Source of the DNA: an uncultured Porphyromonadaceae bacterium
GTDB taxonomy: Bacteria > Bacteroidota > Bacteroidia > Bacteroidales > Muribaculaceae
Assembly (NCBI GenBank): GCA_902493335.1
Contig: CABUPJ010000038.1
Coordinates: 1-34,510 of the forward strand
Direction: 5' to 3'
Length of the DNA: 34,510 bases
Part shown: positions 8,432 to 17,444 of the stretch, piece after piece
Numbering within the stretch: position 1 is the stretch's first letter
Layout of the letters: each line of letters begins with the position of its first letter
The notes under the pieces: model-generated
The model's database searches: none
Seen by the model: the letters and a program-made list of their open reading frames with translations, nothing else
Told to the model about the DNA's origin: nothing
Translations under genes and position numbers: made by a program

Positions 8432-9067
8432 TTATCGTCTTCTGACAAATTCCTCGCCGTCGTCAAAACGATAATATACGAGACCATGGCGCTTTGAGAC
8501 GATAAACTTATCCACAATAGGCTGTCCGCGATAACGCTCATCTTTCGAGCTTTCGAGAATACGGCTGTTACTATTGTCAGCCACCACACAATCACGGTAA
8601 ATAACGCTATCCAGCATCAGTGTCTCGGGTTTTGCGACTATATATTCGTCATTTCTTTTTCTATTGACCGTCTCACGCTGGCCGAGACTAAGACCGACCA
8701 ACAGCGTATCATTGTCTACCGCCCGCTTGATAGAAACGCTTCCCCGATAAGGATGTCCGTTATGACGTAAACCAAAAGTGTAACAAGCATAAGCTTCAAA
8801 TGTCCAACCGCTTCCGGCCGAACTGAATTCTATGACATCAGTCTTGTTGACAACCCATTTACTGTCATACTCGACCGTATCAACATTACCGTTATCAGAG
8901 ACAAAAATATTTTGCCTCGGTTCATATCTGTCATAACCGGTCATCCAGGCGAGATCCTTTTTGTCAAGACGTGTCACAAAAATTTTGACCGACACAAACA
9001 CGCTAAAAAACAAGATGATGATACCCGGTATCAGACAGCCTCTTTTAAAAATCAAATCAAAAGTCAT
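8432..9067 (-). CDS. uncharacterised membrane-anchored protein, paralogue of the next gene
   Basis: 211 residues. Residues 11-31 (GCLIPGIIILFFSVFVSVKIF) form a membrane anchor or uncleaved signal. The rest is predicted outside the cytoplasm. The last 14 residues, YYRFDDGEEFVRRR, are identical to those of the gene at 9143-9766. Both share an FVS/YSS-N-GN-DT segment, an ND.L strand and an I(V/I)(S/A)K..GL(V/I) strand before the end. I do not recognise a family. Codon use is more AT-rich than in the neighbouring core genes, which fits accessory status. Confidence 0.6.
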   Translation of the reverse strand: MTFDLIFKRGCLIPGIIILFFSVFVSVKIFVTRLDKKDLAWMTGYDRYEPRQNIFVSDNGNVDTVEYDSKWVVNKTDVIEFSSAGSGWTFEAYACYTFGLRHNGHPYRGSVSIKRAVDNDTLLVGLSLGQRETVNRKRNDEYIVAKPETLMLDSVIYRDCVVADNSNSRILESSKDERYRGQPIVDKFIVSKRHGLVYYRFDDGEEFVRRR

Positions 9068-9142
9068 CCTATACTCCAGACTATGTTAACACTCATAAAC
9101 CGCCCCATTACATGACCCGTCAACTTACTGAGCCGCCTATTT

Positions 9143-9766
9143 TTATCGTCTCCTGACAAACTCCTCGCCGTCATCAAAGCGATAATAGATCAAACCATAG
9201 TCTTTGGCAATGATATACTTGTCGGTCTTGCGCTTCTGATTTTTATGAAATTCAGGATATTTGGCTATCGTGCTGTCGACTATAACACATTCATCATATA
9301 CGGTATCGCCGCACTTCACCCGTCTTTTTTTACATTTGTCAAAATTCAATCCCCATTGAGAACGGTCTGATCTACTGGAAAAATTATAAAATATTGTTGA
9401 AAAAAACAGACTGTCATTCTCTGCACTACGATAAACTACCGTAGAAAATTCTATAAACTTCTTACCTGACACATCTGGATGACTGTCTGACTGTTTAATA
9501 ATGCACGAAACACCCGATGATGCGCTATACGCAAGACAGGACGTACTCCAAAAGTAGAATGGATTGCGCGTATTCGTATTACTAACATCTTCAACTATCA
9601 ATGTATCGGTGTTACCGCGATTTGAAGAATAAAAAACAGTATCCTGCACATTCATCACTTCAGTCCACCGCGAATCGTCATCAGAAATTCGCGTCATCTT
9701 TGTATAAATACAGCCTTGAGACAATACTGACAATGCCATGATAATAATTATGATATTTCTTCTCAT
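9143..9766 (-). CDS. uncharacterised lipoprotein, paralogue of the gene at 8432
   Basis: 207 residues. The N-terminus (RRNIIIIIMALSVLSQGC) is a lipoprotein signal with the Cys near residue 19. The C-terminal 25 residues (KYIIAKDYGLIYYRFDDG) closely match those of the downstream paralogue, and the final 14 residues are identical. The rest is a low-similarity beta-rich domain with many Ser, Asp and Asn. Function unknown. The two genes are 75 bases apart on the same strand and probably arose by tandem duplication with later divergence, one copy using lipidation and the other a membrane helix. Confidence 0.6.
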   Translation of the reverse strand: MRRNIIIIIMALSVLSQGCIYTKMTRISDDDSRWTEVMNVQDTVFYSSNRGNTDTLIVEDVSNTNTRNPFYFWSTSCLAYSASSGVSCIIKQSDSHPDVSGKKFIEFSTVVYRSAENDSLFFSTIFYNFSSRSDRSQWGLNFDKCKKRRVKCGDTVYDECVIVDSTIAKYPEFHKNQKRKTDKYIIAKDYGLIYYRFDDGEEFVRRR

Positions 9767-9834
9767 TGTTGCGATTTTAAATAATCAACGACAAATGCAC
9801 TCACGCAAATCTCAAATGATTTTTAATTAATATG

Positions 9835-9842
9835 CAAATATA
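9835..9842 (-). promoter_or_regulatory. -7 box for the leftward paralogue pair
   Basis: The minus strand reads TATATTTG, a full match to TAnnTTTG, about 70 bases upstream of the ATG at 9766. The nearest TTTG is only 14 bases further upstream, so the -33 element is unsupported. Confidence 0.4.
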
Positions 9843-9885
9843 TAACTTTGATTTTTCAAAACAGTCTTTTTCCATGATTTTTAAA

Positions 9886-9925
9886 GCTATATCGGGCAAT
9901 TTCAGGCCACAAAAGCCGATATAGC
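9886..9925. repeat. 10-bp perfect inverted repeat in the intergenic region before purH
   Basis: GCTATATCGG at 9886-9895 and CCGATATAGC at 9916-9925 flank a 20-base loop. The 312-base gap from 9767 to 10078 otherwise holds AT-rich divergent promoter DNA. The repeat has no T-run after it in either direction, so it does not look like a terminator. It may be an operator, a structured leader remnant or a dispersed repeat. Confidence 0.55.
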
Positions 9926-9996
9926 CGAGGCTCCGAAACGCTGATATGGCGCGACTCCAGAAGTTTTTGTTTTTTTATCAATAAATAGATGTGTTT

Positions 9997-10031
9997 TTTG
10001 AGAATTTACGCGGGGATTTTTTGTAATTTTG
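9997..10031 (+). promoter_or_regulatory. promoter for purH and the cell-shape operon
   Basis: TAATTTTG at 10024-10031 is a perfect -7 box. A TTTG at 9997-10000 lies 23 bases upstream, slightly long for the usual 19-21. Transcription would start near 10038, about 40 bases ahead of the purH ATG. Confidence 0.6.
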
Positions 10032-10078
10032 CACATTGAATATTCAAGCATCATTTCGACTATCAAATAACAGTGTCT

Positions 10079-11620
10079 ATGTCAGAACTCAAGAAGATCA
10101 ACACAGCCCTTATCTCAGTGTTTCACAAAGACGGCCTCGACGAAATCGTCAACGCCCTTGCAGCCGACGGTGTCAGATTCATCTCTACCGGCGGCACCAA
10201 ATCGTTTATCGAATCGCTCGGCCATGAGTGCCAGGCTGTAGAAGACCTTACAGGCTATCCGTCGATCTTCGGCGGCCGCGTCAAGACGCTCCATCCAAAA
10301 ATCTTCGGCGGCATCCTCAACCGCCGTTCACTCGAAGGCGACCGCAACGAAGCCGCACAGTTTGAGATTCCCGGCATCGACCTCGTCATCGTCGACCTCT
10401 ACCCCTTCGAGGCCACCGTCGCATCGGGTGCCTCTCACGCCGACATCATCGAAAAAATCGACATAGGCGGTATATCGCTGATACGCGCAGCCGCCAAAAA
10501 CTACGACGACGTAGTCATCGTAGCCTCTAAAAAACAGTATGCGTTCCTAGCCGGCATGCTCGACGCCCACGGCGCCTCGTCGACAGCCGAAGAGCGCCTG
10601 TTGCTCGCCCGCGACGCATTCAGCGTGTCGTCGGCCTATGACAGCGCCATCTTCAATTACTTCGACAAGACCGCCTGCGCCGATATCGAGCAGCCCACGG
10701 GCCTGCGTGTCGCCGTCGACGGCTCGATGGCCATGCGCTACGGCGAGAACCCCCATCAGCAGGGCCGTTTCTTCGGCGACTTCAACGCCATGTTCGACCA
10801 GCTCCACGGCAAGGAAATCTCATATAACAACCTGCTCGACATCGACGCCGCCGTGTCGCTCATCGACGAGTTTGACACTACGACGGTCGCCATACTCAAA
10901 CACAACAACGCCTGCGGCCTCGCCTCGCGCGGCACTGTCGCCGAAGCATGGCGCGACGCCCTCGCCGGCGACCCTGTGTCGGCCTTCGGCGGCGTGATTA
11001 TCGCCAACCGCGAGATCGACGCCGTCAGCGCCGAAGAAATCAACAAGATATTCTTCGAGGTCATCATCGCTCCGGCTTACAGCGACGACGCCCTCACGAT
11101 ACTCAAACAGAAAAAGAACCGCATCATCCTCGTACAGAAAGAAGCAGAGCGTCCGGCCAAGGTCATGCGCTCGGTGCTCAACGGCGTTCTCGTCCAGGAC
11201 CGCGACACCAAAGTCGAAACCGCCGACGACCTCAGACTCGTCTCGGGCGACAGCCTCAGCGACGACGTCGCAGCCGACATGCTCTTCGCCAACAAGATTG
11301 TCAAGCACTCAAAGAGCAACGCCATCGTGCTGGCCAAAAACCGCATGCTTCTCGGCAGCGGCGTCGGCCAGACATCGCGCGTCGACGCCCTGCGTCACGC
11401 CATCGAAAAGGCCGCCTCGTTCGAGCTCGACCTCAAAGGCTCGGTAATGGCCTCTGACGCCTTCTTCCCCTTTGCCGACTGTGTCGAGATAGCCGACAAG
11501 GCCGGTGTGACCGCCGTGATTCAGCCAGGCGGATCTATCCGCGACACTGACTCGGTCGACTACTGCCGCGAACACGGCATGACGATGGTGATGACAGGCT
11601 TCCGCCACTTCAAACACTGA
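10079..11620 (+). CDS. purH: bifunctional AICAR formyltransferase / IMP cyclohydrolase
   Basis: 513 residues from the ATG at 10079; a GTG two codons earlier is in frame but less likely. The N-terminal IMP cyclohydrolase (MGS-like) domain has KKINTALISVFHKDGL, STGGTKSFIESLG and GGRVKTLHPKI, the substrate-binding motif. The C-terminal formyltransferase domain has MRYGENPHQQG, LKHNNACGLA with the catalytic Lys-His pair, and ends SDAFFPFADCVEIADKAG and IQPGGSIRD. It catalyses the last two steps of IMP synthesis in the cytoplasm. It heads the cluster with mreB, 33 bases ahead of it, an arrangement common in Bacteroidetes. Confidence 0.95.
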   Translation: MSELKKINTALISVFHKDGLDEIVNALAADGVRFISTGGTKSFIESLGHECQAVEDLTGYPSIFGGRVKTLHPKIFGGILNRRSLEGDRNEAAQFEIPGIDLVIVDLYPFEATVASGASHADIIEKIDIGGISLIRAAAKNYDDVVIVASKKQYAFLAGMLDAHGASSTAEERLLLARDAFSVSSAYDSAIFNYFDKTACADIEQPTGLRVAVDGSMAMRYGENPHQQGRFFGDFNAMFDQLHGKEISYNNLLDIDAAVSLIDEFDTTTVAILKHNNACGLASRGTVAEAWRDALAGDPVSAFGGVIIANREIDAVSAEEINKIFFEVIIAPAYSDDALTILKQKKNRIILVQKEAERPAKVMRSVLNGVLVQDRDTKVETADDLRLVSGDSLSDDVAADMLFANKIVKHSKSNAIVLAKNRMLLGSGVGQTSRVDALRHAIEKAASFELDLKGSVMASDAFFPFADCVEIADKAGVTAVIQPGGSIRDTDSVDYCREHGMTMVMTGFRHFKH

Positions 11621-11653
11621 TCTAACTCTCACTCCAATCTCCATTAATATCGA

Positions 11654-12679
11654 ATGAAAATGAGACTGTTCTCACTCACAAAAGAAATCGCAATCGACCT
11701 TGGCACAGCCAACACGATAATAATCCACAACGACAAGATTGTCATCAACGAGCCCTCGATCGTGGCTCTCGACAACCGCACCGACAAGCTCATCGCCGTC
11801 GGCAAAGACGCCCACATGATGGAGGGTAAAGGCCACCCGGGCATACGCACGGTGCGCCCCCTGCGCAAAGGCGTCATCGCCGACTTCAACGCCGCCGAAC
11901 TGATGATCCGCGGCCTTGTCAAGAAAGCAAGCTCGAAAAACAACTGGTTCTCGCCCTCGCTCCGCATGGTCGTAGGCATCCCCTCAGGCTCGACCGAAGT
12001 CGAGATACGCGCCGTGCGCGACTCGTCTGAGCACGCCGACGGCCGCGATGTCTATATGATCTATGAGCCCATGGCCGCAGCCCTCGGCATCGGCCTCGAC
12101 GTCGAAGCACCTGAAGGCAACATGATTGTCGACATAGGCGGCGGCACGACCGAAATCGCCGTCATATCGCTCGGCGGCATCGTCAGCAACAAGAGCATTC
12201 AGATTGCAGGCGACGACCTCACCGATGACATCCAGAACCACATGCGCCGCGCCCACAACGTCAAGGTCGGCGTACGCACGGCCGAACAGATCAAGATGAA
12301 CGTCGGCTCGGCCCTCACCGAACTCGAGAATCCGCCCGAAGACTATATCGTCCACGGCCCCAACGTCATGACGGCACTGCCTATGGAAGTGCCCGTGAGC
12401 TATCAGGAAATCAGCCACTGTATCGAGAAGACAATCTCGAAAATCGAGGCTGCCGTCCTCAGCGCCCTCGAGCAGACACCGCCAGAGCTCTACGCCGACA
12501 TTGTGCGCAACGGCATCTATCTCGCCGGCGGCGGCGCGATGCTGCGCGGTCTCGACAAGCGTCTGACCGACAAGATCGGCATCCAGTTCCACATCGCCGA
12601 AGACCCGCTGCTCGCCGTAGCCAAAGGCACAGGCGTGGCACTCAAGAACATCGACAAATTCTCGTTCCTTATCCGCTAA
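11654..12679 (+). CDS. mreB: rod-shape-determining actin homologue MreB
   Basis: 341 residues. Actin-fold nucleotide motifs are present: IAIDLGTANTIIIHND (phosphate 1), IVDIGGGTTEIAVISLGG (phosphate 2) and IYLAGGGAMLRGLDKRL (adenosine). The segment MVVGIPSGSTEVE is typical of MreB. It forms membrane-associated filaments that position the elongation machinery. The ATG at 11654 is followed by a second at 11660; the initial residues KMRLFSLTKE are usual for Bacteroidetes MreB. No separate promoter is obvious in the 33-base gap after purH. Confidence 0.95.
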   Translation: MKMRLFSLTKEIAIDLGTANTIIIHNDKIVINEPSIVALDNRTDKLIAVGKDAHMMEGKGHPGIRTVRPLRKGVIADFNAAELMIRGLVKKASSKNNWFSPSLRMVVGIPSGSTEVEIRAVRDSSEHADGRDVYMIYEPMAAALGIGLDVEAPEGNMIVDIGGGTTEIAVISLGGIVSNKSIQIAGDDLTDDIQNHMRRAHNVKVGVRTAEQIKMNVGSALTELENPPEDYIVHGPNVMTALPMEVPVSYQEISHCIEKTISKIEAAVLSALEQTPPELYADIVRNGIYLAGGGAMLRGLDKRLTDKIGIQFHIAEDPLLAVAKGTGVALKNIDKFSFLIR

Positions 12680-12703
12680 TCAAAAGAAGCCTCTCCGCAG
12701 AGC

Positions 12704-13561
12704 GTGCACGAACTATTCAACTTCTTCATACGCAACAGCAAATGGTTTGTCTTCGCCTTCTATATGGTGATAAGCTGTGTGCTGCTTGCCGGTGACAATC
12801 CCTATCAGCGGCATGTGTTTCTGACATCGGCCAACGCGGTGTCGGCGACTGTCTATGAGGCAAGCAACAACGTCACGTCATATTTCAACCTGCGCGATAT
12901 CAACGAAGACCTCAACCGTCGCAACGCTGCCCTCGAGAAAGAAGTGATCGATCTGCGCGAACAGCTCGAACGCTACCGCGAGGCCGGCTACGCCGACACG
13001 ATGGTAGTCGACTCGGGCGTGGCACACTTCGACTTCATCGTCGCCGGTGTCATCAACAACAGCGTCTCAAAGCCCTACAACTATCTGACTGTCAACAAAG
13101 GCACCCTTGACGGAGTCGTGCCAGAGCTGGGTGTCATCGACCAGAACGGCGTCGTCGGCATCGTCAGCGCCGCCACAGCCCACAGCGCCCGCGTCATCTC
13201 GCTGCTCAACCCCAACTTCAGACTGAGCTGCAAGATAAAAGGCAGCGACAACTTCGGTTCGCTCGTCTGGGGCGGCGAAGACCCCGAAGTCGCATTGCTC
13301 GAGGAACTTCCCCGCCACACGGTCTACCACCCCGGCGACACCATCGTCACGAGCGGCTACTCGGCGGTTTTCCCGCCCGGGCTGCCTGTCGGCATAGTCC
13401 TCGACGACGATAAAGAGCACAGCGAGAATTTCTTCACACTTAAAATCAGACTCTTCGCCGACTTCACGGCTCTGAGCAACGTACAGATAGTCGTCAACAA
13501 CCGCAAAGACGAGATCATGACCGTCGAAGGCAGCGACATAGCACAGAAAAAAAACCGATGA
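12704..13561 (+). CDS. mreC: rod-shape-determining protein MreC
   Basis: 285 residues with a GTG start at 12704; no ATG fits the N-terminus. Residues 13-30 (WFVFAFYMVISCVLLAG) are the single membrane helix. About 63-92 are a coiled coil (LNRRNAALEKEVIDLREQLE), and the rest is the periplasmic double beta-barrel (YLTVNKGTLDGVVPELGVID, GIVSAATAHSARVISLLNP, GDTIVTSGYSAVFPPGLPVG). It links MreB to PBP2 in the elongasome. Its stop overlaps the mreD start (ATGA), indicating translational coupling. Confidence 0.9.
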   Translation: MHELFNFFIRNSKWFVFAFYMVISCVLLAGDNPYQRHVFLTSANAVSATVYEASNNVTSYFNLRDINEDLNRRNAALEKEVIDLREQLERYREAGYADTMVVDSGVAHFDFIVAGVINNSVSKPYNYLTVNKGTLDGVVPELGVIDQNGVVGIVSAATAHSARVISLLNPNFRLSCKIKGSDNFGSLVWGGEDPEVALLEELPRHTVYHPGDTIVTSGYSAVFPPGLPVGIVLDDDKEHSENFFTLKIRLFADFTALSNVQIVVNNRKDEIMTVEGSDIAQKKNR

Positions 13562-14082
13562 GCAAGACCATCCTCAATTTCATACTGCTGTTCCTGCTGC
13601 TGATACCGGCACAAGCCGTCATATTCAACAATCTGATATTGTTCAATATGGCCATTCCGCTCGTATTCATATATCTCATCATACGTCTGCCGATGACCGT
13701 GTCGGTCAACGCCGCCCTGACGATAGGCTTCATCACCGGTCTGGCCGTCGACATCTTCTCGGACACCGTGGGTGTCAACGCCATGGCCTGCACGCTGCTG
13801 GCCTTCGTGCGGCGCCCGGTCTTCCATCTCTATGTCTCGCTCGACGACCAGCTCGGCGGACAATGCCCGTCGATATCGGCCATGGGTTCGGCAGCATATA
13901 TGAAATATCTGATTACGATGACGACGTTCTACTGCCTGACGGTGTTCATGATCGAGGCATTTCAGTTTTTCAACATCAAGATGCTGGTACTGAGAACAAT
14001 CTCCAGCACAATCTTCACTTTTATCGCCATTTATGCCATCGACAGCCTCTCGATAAGACGACGTCATGAGAAAAAACTATGA
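13558..14082 (+). CDS. mreD: rod-shape-determining protein MreD
   Basis: 174 residues, very hydrophobic, with about five membrane helices (FILLFLLLIPAQAVIF, IPLVFIYLIIRLP, ALTIGFITGLAVDIFSDT, then two near the C-terminus). The GLAVDIFSDTVGVNAMACTL segment is the most conserved part of MreD. It is an inner-membrane component of the elongation complex. It overlaps mreC by four bases and mrdA by 17 bases. Confidence 0.85.
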   Translation: MSKTILNFILLFLLLIPAQAVIFNNLILFNMAIPLVFIYLIIRLPMTVSVNAALTIGFITGLAVDIFSDTVGVNAMACTLLAFVRRPVFHLYVSLDDQLGGQCPSISAMGSAAYMKYLITMTTFYCLTVFMIEAFQFFNIKMLVLRTISSTIFTFIAIYAIDSLSIRRRHEKKL

Positions 14083-15922
14083 TTTAGAAAAACGCAAATA
14101 CGTCATCGGCGGCTTCATCCTGCTCATAGCCCTGATATATCTTGTGAGACTCTTCGACTTACAGATACAGGACAGCAAATACAAACGGTCGGCCGACACA
14201 AACGCGTTTCTGAAAAAGACCGTCTATCCGTCGCGCGGTCTCATCTACGACCGCAACGGCGAACTCGTCGTCTACAACCAGCCGGCATACGACGTCATGC
14301 TCATACCGCGCGACGTCGAGCCGTTTGACACAGCCGACTTCTGCCGCACGATAAACATCACCGAGGAGCAGCTCGTCAAGCGTTTCGCCGACATGAAAGA
14401 CAAACGCCTCAACCCCGGCTACTCGTCATACACGCCGCAGCGTCTCATCTCGCAGCTTTCGTCACAGGACTACGGACGCCTTCAGGAGAAACTATACCGT
14501 TTCCCCGGTTTCTTCATACAGAAACGCATCCTCCGGCAATATAACCACCCGACCGCAGCCAACGTACTCGGCAACATACGCGAAGTCTCGGCCGACGACA
14601 TCGAGCGCGACGACTATTACACCGCCGGCGACTACACCGGCGACCTCGGCGTCGAGAAAAGCTACGAGCCATATCTCAGAGGCCACAAAGGGGTCGAGAT
14701 TCTTATCCGCGATGCCCGTGGCCGCATCCAGGGACGATATGAGAACGGCGCCCATGACGTCGACCCTGTGTCGGGCCTCGACCTGCGCCTGAGCCTCGAC
14801 ATCAAGCTTCAGGAATACGCCGAGTCGCTCATGGTGGGCAAACGCGGCGCCGTCGTGGCCATCGAGCCGGCCACAGGCGAGATACTCTGCATGGTGTCGA
14901 CACCGAGCTATGACCCCCGCCGTCTTGTCGGCCGACAGCGAGGCGAAAACTACCGTCAGCTCGTCAACGACGAATCATGGCCGCTCTTCGACCGCGCGCT
15001 CATGGGCGCCTACCCTCCCGGCTCGACATTCAAGCCCACACAGGGCCTTATCTTCCTCCAGGAGGGCATCATCAACCTGCAGACAGCCTACCCCTGCAGC
15101 CACGGTTACATCAACGGCGGCCTGCGCGTAGGCTGCCACGCCCACGGATCGCCCCTGCCGCTCAAACCGGCGCTCCAGACATCGTGCAACGCCTTCTTCT
15201 GCTGGGGCTTCAAGGCCATGATCGACCGCCGGTCGAAATACGGCACGTCGGCCAACGCCTTCGAGATATGGAAACATCACCTCGTCTCGATGGGCTACGG
15301 CTACAAGCTCGGAGTCGATCTGCCAGGCGAAGGGCGCGGATTTATTCCCAACGACAAGTTCTACAACAAATTCTACGGCGAAGGACGCTGGAGCGCCAAC
15401 ACCATCATCTCTGTCGCCATCGGCCAGGGCGAGATCATGGCCACGCCGCTGCAGATAGCAAACCTCTGCGCGACCATAGCAAACCGCGGATGGTTTATCA
15501 CGCCCCACGTCGTCAAACAGATACAGGACACCATCATCGACTCTAAATATACCGAACGCCGCTATCCGACCATCGACGCCCACTGGTATGAAGACGTCGC
15601 CGAGGGCATGCACATGGCCGTCACCGGCGGCACATGCCGCCGGGCCGCAATGCCGGGCATCGAAGCAGCCGGCAAGACCGGCACAGCCCAGAACCCACAC
15701 GGCAAAGACCACTCGGCCTTTATGGGATTCGCCCCCTTCGACGAACCGAAAATCGCCGTCTGCGCCTATATCGAGAACGGAGGCTGGGGTGCCACCTTCG
15801 GTGTGCCCATCGGCAGCCTCATAATGGAAAAATATCTGACAGGCCAGATTTCGCAGTCGCGCAAATATATGGAAGACCAAATGCTTAACACCTCGTTATA
15901 TTATGCAAGCCCGAAGAAGTGA
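14066..15922 (+). CDS. mrdA: penicillin-binding protein 2, class B transpeptidase
   Basis: 618 residues. Residues 14-32 are the membrane anchor (IGGFILLIALIYLVRLFDL). The pedestal or dimerisation domain includes RGLIYDRNGELV. The transpeptidase domain carries the active-site Ser320 in STFK, the SCN motif at 373-375 and KTGT at 537-540. It cross-links new peptidoglycan during cell elongation and works with RodA, the next gene. Length and motif spacing are normal for PBP2. The ATG at 14066 lies inside the end of mreD, so expression is probably coupled. Confidence 0.93.
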   Translation: MRKNYDLEKRKYVIGGFILLIALIYLVRLFDLQIQDSKYKRSADTNAFLKKTVYPSRGLIYDRNGELVVYNQPAYDVMLIPRDVEPFDTADFCRTINITEEQLVKRFADMKDKRLNPGYSSYTPQRLISQLSSQDYGRLQEKLYRFPGFFIQKRILRQYNHPTAANVLGNIREVSADDIERDDYYTAGDYTGDLGVEKSYEPYLRGHKGVEILIRDARGRIQGRYENGAHDVDPVSGLDLRLSLDIKLQEYAESLMVGKRGAVVAIEPATGEILCMVSTPSYDPRRLVGRQRGENYRQLVNDESWPLFDRALMGAYPPGSTFKPTQGLIFLQEGIINLQTAYPCSHGYINGGLRVGCHAHGSPLPLKPALQTSCNAFFCWGFKAMIDRRSKYGTSANAFEIWKHHLVSMGYGYKLGVDLPGEGRGFIPNDKFYNKFYGEGRWSANTIISVAIGQGEIMATPLQIANLCATIANRGWFITPHVVKQIQDTIIDSKYTERRYPTIDAHWYEDVAEGMHMAVTGGTCRRAAMPGIEAAGKTGTAQNPHGKDHSAFMGFAPFDEPKIAVCAYIENGGWGATFGVPIGSLIMEKYLTGQISQSRKYMEDQMLNTSLYYASPKK

Positions 15923-17363
15923 CACAGCCACGATGATACGCAACCTCGACTGGGTCACGGTCATCATCTATCTGCTCATGGTCGTCTTCGGCGCCATAAG
16001 CATCTATGCCGCAAGCTATGACTTCGACGAGGCAAGCATGTTCTCGGCCGCCGAATTTTCAGGCAAACAGTTCCGCTGGATAGGTCTGTCGTTTATTCTC
16101 GCCTTTGTCATCCTGCTCATAGACGCCCGGATGTATGAGACTTACGCCTACCCTATCTATATAGCGGTAATGATATTGCTGCTTATAACGCCCTTCGTGG
16201 CCCACGACATCAAAGGATCACGCTCATGGATTTCGTTCGGATCGATGAGCCTTCAGCCGGCCGAATTCGCCAAATTCGCCACCGCGCTGGCGCTCGCGAA
16301 GCTATTCAACGCCTACCAGTTCGTCCTCAACGCCAAGGGCTCAAACTACCTCAAGGCCATAGCCCTGATAATCCTGCCGATAATACTCATCCTCGCGCAG
16401 AACGAAACCGGCTCGGCTCTGACATTCATGGCTCTTTTCTTCGTGCTTTACCGCGAAGGCATGAGCGGACTGATTCTTTTCGCCGCCGTCTTTGCCGTCA
16501 TCATCTTCGTCGTGGCTGTCAAATATGTCGAGACATCGGTCTTCGGCATGCCCACAGGCGAGTTTGTCGTCTTCTCGATGATTATGGCCATCATGATCGG
16601 TATGTCGGTGATGTATAGCCGCCGCATCGAAATCGGCCGCAACCTGCTCATTCTTTTCGCCGGCACGGCGCTTGTCGAATGGGCGCTGACAGCGTTCTGG
16701 GACATCGCCGTCCCCGGCCTCGCCGTCACCCTCGGCGTCATCTTCGTCGGCTGCGTCTACATCGTCATCGAGTCTATACGCCGCCGACGCAACAAGATGC
16801 TCATCGGCGTCGCCACGGCAGTTCTTTCGGTCATATTTCTCTTCTCGGTCAACTTTGCCTTCGACCATCTGCAGCCCCATCAGCAGATGCGCATCAAAGT
16901 CGTCCTCGGCCTTGAAGAAGACCTGCGCGGCGCCGGCTATAACGTCAACCAGTCGAAAATAGCCATAGGCTCGGGCGGCTTGTTCGGCAAAGGATTCCTG
17001 AACGGCACACAGACCAAGCTAAAATATGTCCCCGAGCAGCATACCGACTTCATTTTCTGCACGATAGGCGAAGAAGAAGGTTTCGTCGGCGCCCTCGCCG
17101 TCACAGCCCTTTATGTCGGATTGATACTGCGCATCATCAAAATCGCCGAACGGCAGCCCAAACCGTTCGGCCGCGTCTACGGCTACTGCGTGGCCTCGTA
17201 TTTCATCTTCCATTTCTGCATCAACATCGGCATGGTCATAGGCCTCTGTCCCGTCATAGGCATCCCTTTGCCCTTCTTCTCCTACGGCGGCTCATCGCTA
17301 TGGGGCTTTACAATCCTGCTCTTCATACTGCTCAAGCTCGACGCTTCCCGCCGTGCCGACTGA
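15903..17363 (+). CDS. rodA: SEDS peptidoglycan polymerase RodA
   Basis: 486 residues, multi-pass. Family motifs: SRSWISFGSMSLQPAEFAKFATALALAK, AQNETGSALTF, YNVNQSKIAIGSGGLFGKGFLNGTQTKLKYVPEQHTDF and IPLPFFSYGGSSLWGF near the end. It polymerises lipid II into glycan strands together with PBP2. It is longer than E. coli RodA (370) because of a hydrophobic insertion in the middle (about residues 200-310), which is common in Bacteroidetes. The ATG at 15903 overlaps mrdA by 20 bases; an alternative at 15933 would shorten it by ten residues. Confidence 0.92.
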   Translation: MQARRSDTATMIRNLDWVTVIIYLLMVVFGAISIYAASYDFDEASMFSAAEFSGKQFRWIGLSFILAFVILLIDARMYETYAYPIYIAVMILLLITPFVAHDIKGSRSWISFGSMSLQPAEFAKFATALALAKLFNAYQFVLNAKGSNYLKAIALIILPIILILAQNETGSALTFMALFFVLYREGMSGLILFAAVFAVIIFVVAVKYVETSVFGMPTGEFVVFSMIMAIMIGMSVMYSRRIEIGRNLLILFAGTALVEWALTAFWDIAVPGLAVTLGVIFVGCVYIVIESIRRRRNKMLIGVATAVLSVIFLFSVNFAFDHLQPHQQMRIKVVLGLEEDLRGAGYNVNQSKIAIGSGGLFGKGFLNGTQTKLKYVPEQHTDFIFCTIGEEEGFVGALAVTALYVGLILRIIKIAERQPKPFGRVYGYCVASYFIFHFCINIGMVIGLCPVIGIPLPFFSYGGSSLWGFTILLFILLKLDASRRAD

Positions 17364-17369
17364 CGCGAA

Positions 17370-17395
17370 AAAACTACGAATAAATTCGCAGTTTT
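17370..17395. terminator. hairpin after rodA
   Basis: AAAACT-CGAAT pairs with ATTCG-AGTTTT with one mismatch and a two-base centre, seven bases after the rodA stop. The A/T ends let it act in either direction. Confidence 0.65.
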
Positions 17396-17444
17396 GACCA
17401 CAGCCATATATTCCGCTGTAGCTCTGACCATTACCCGTACTTTT

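Noticed and set aside
14975..15880. Minus-strand frame opposite mrdA (301 codons)
   Set aside because: Antisense shadow; mrdA holds the STFK, SCN and KTGT motifs on the plus strand.
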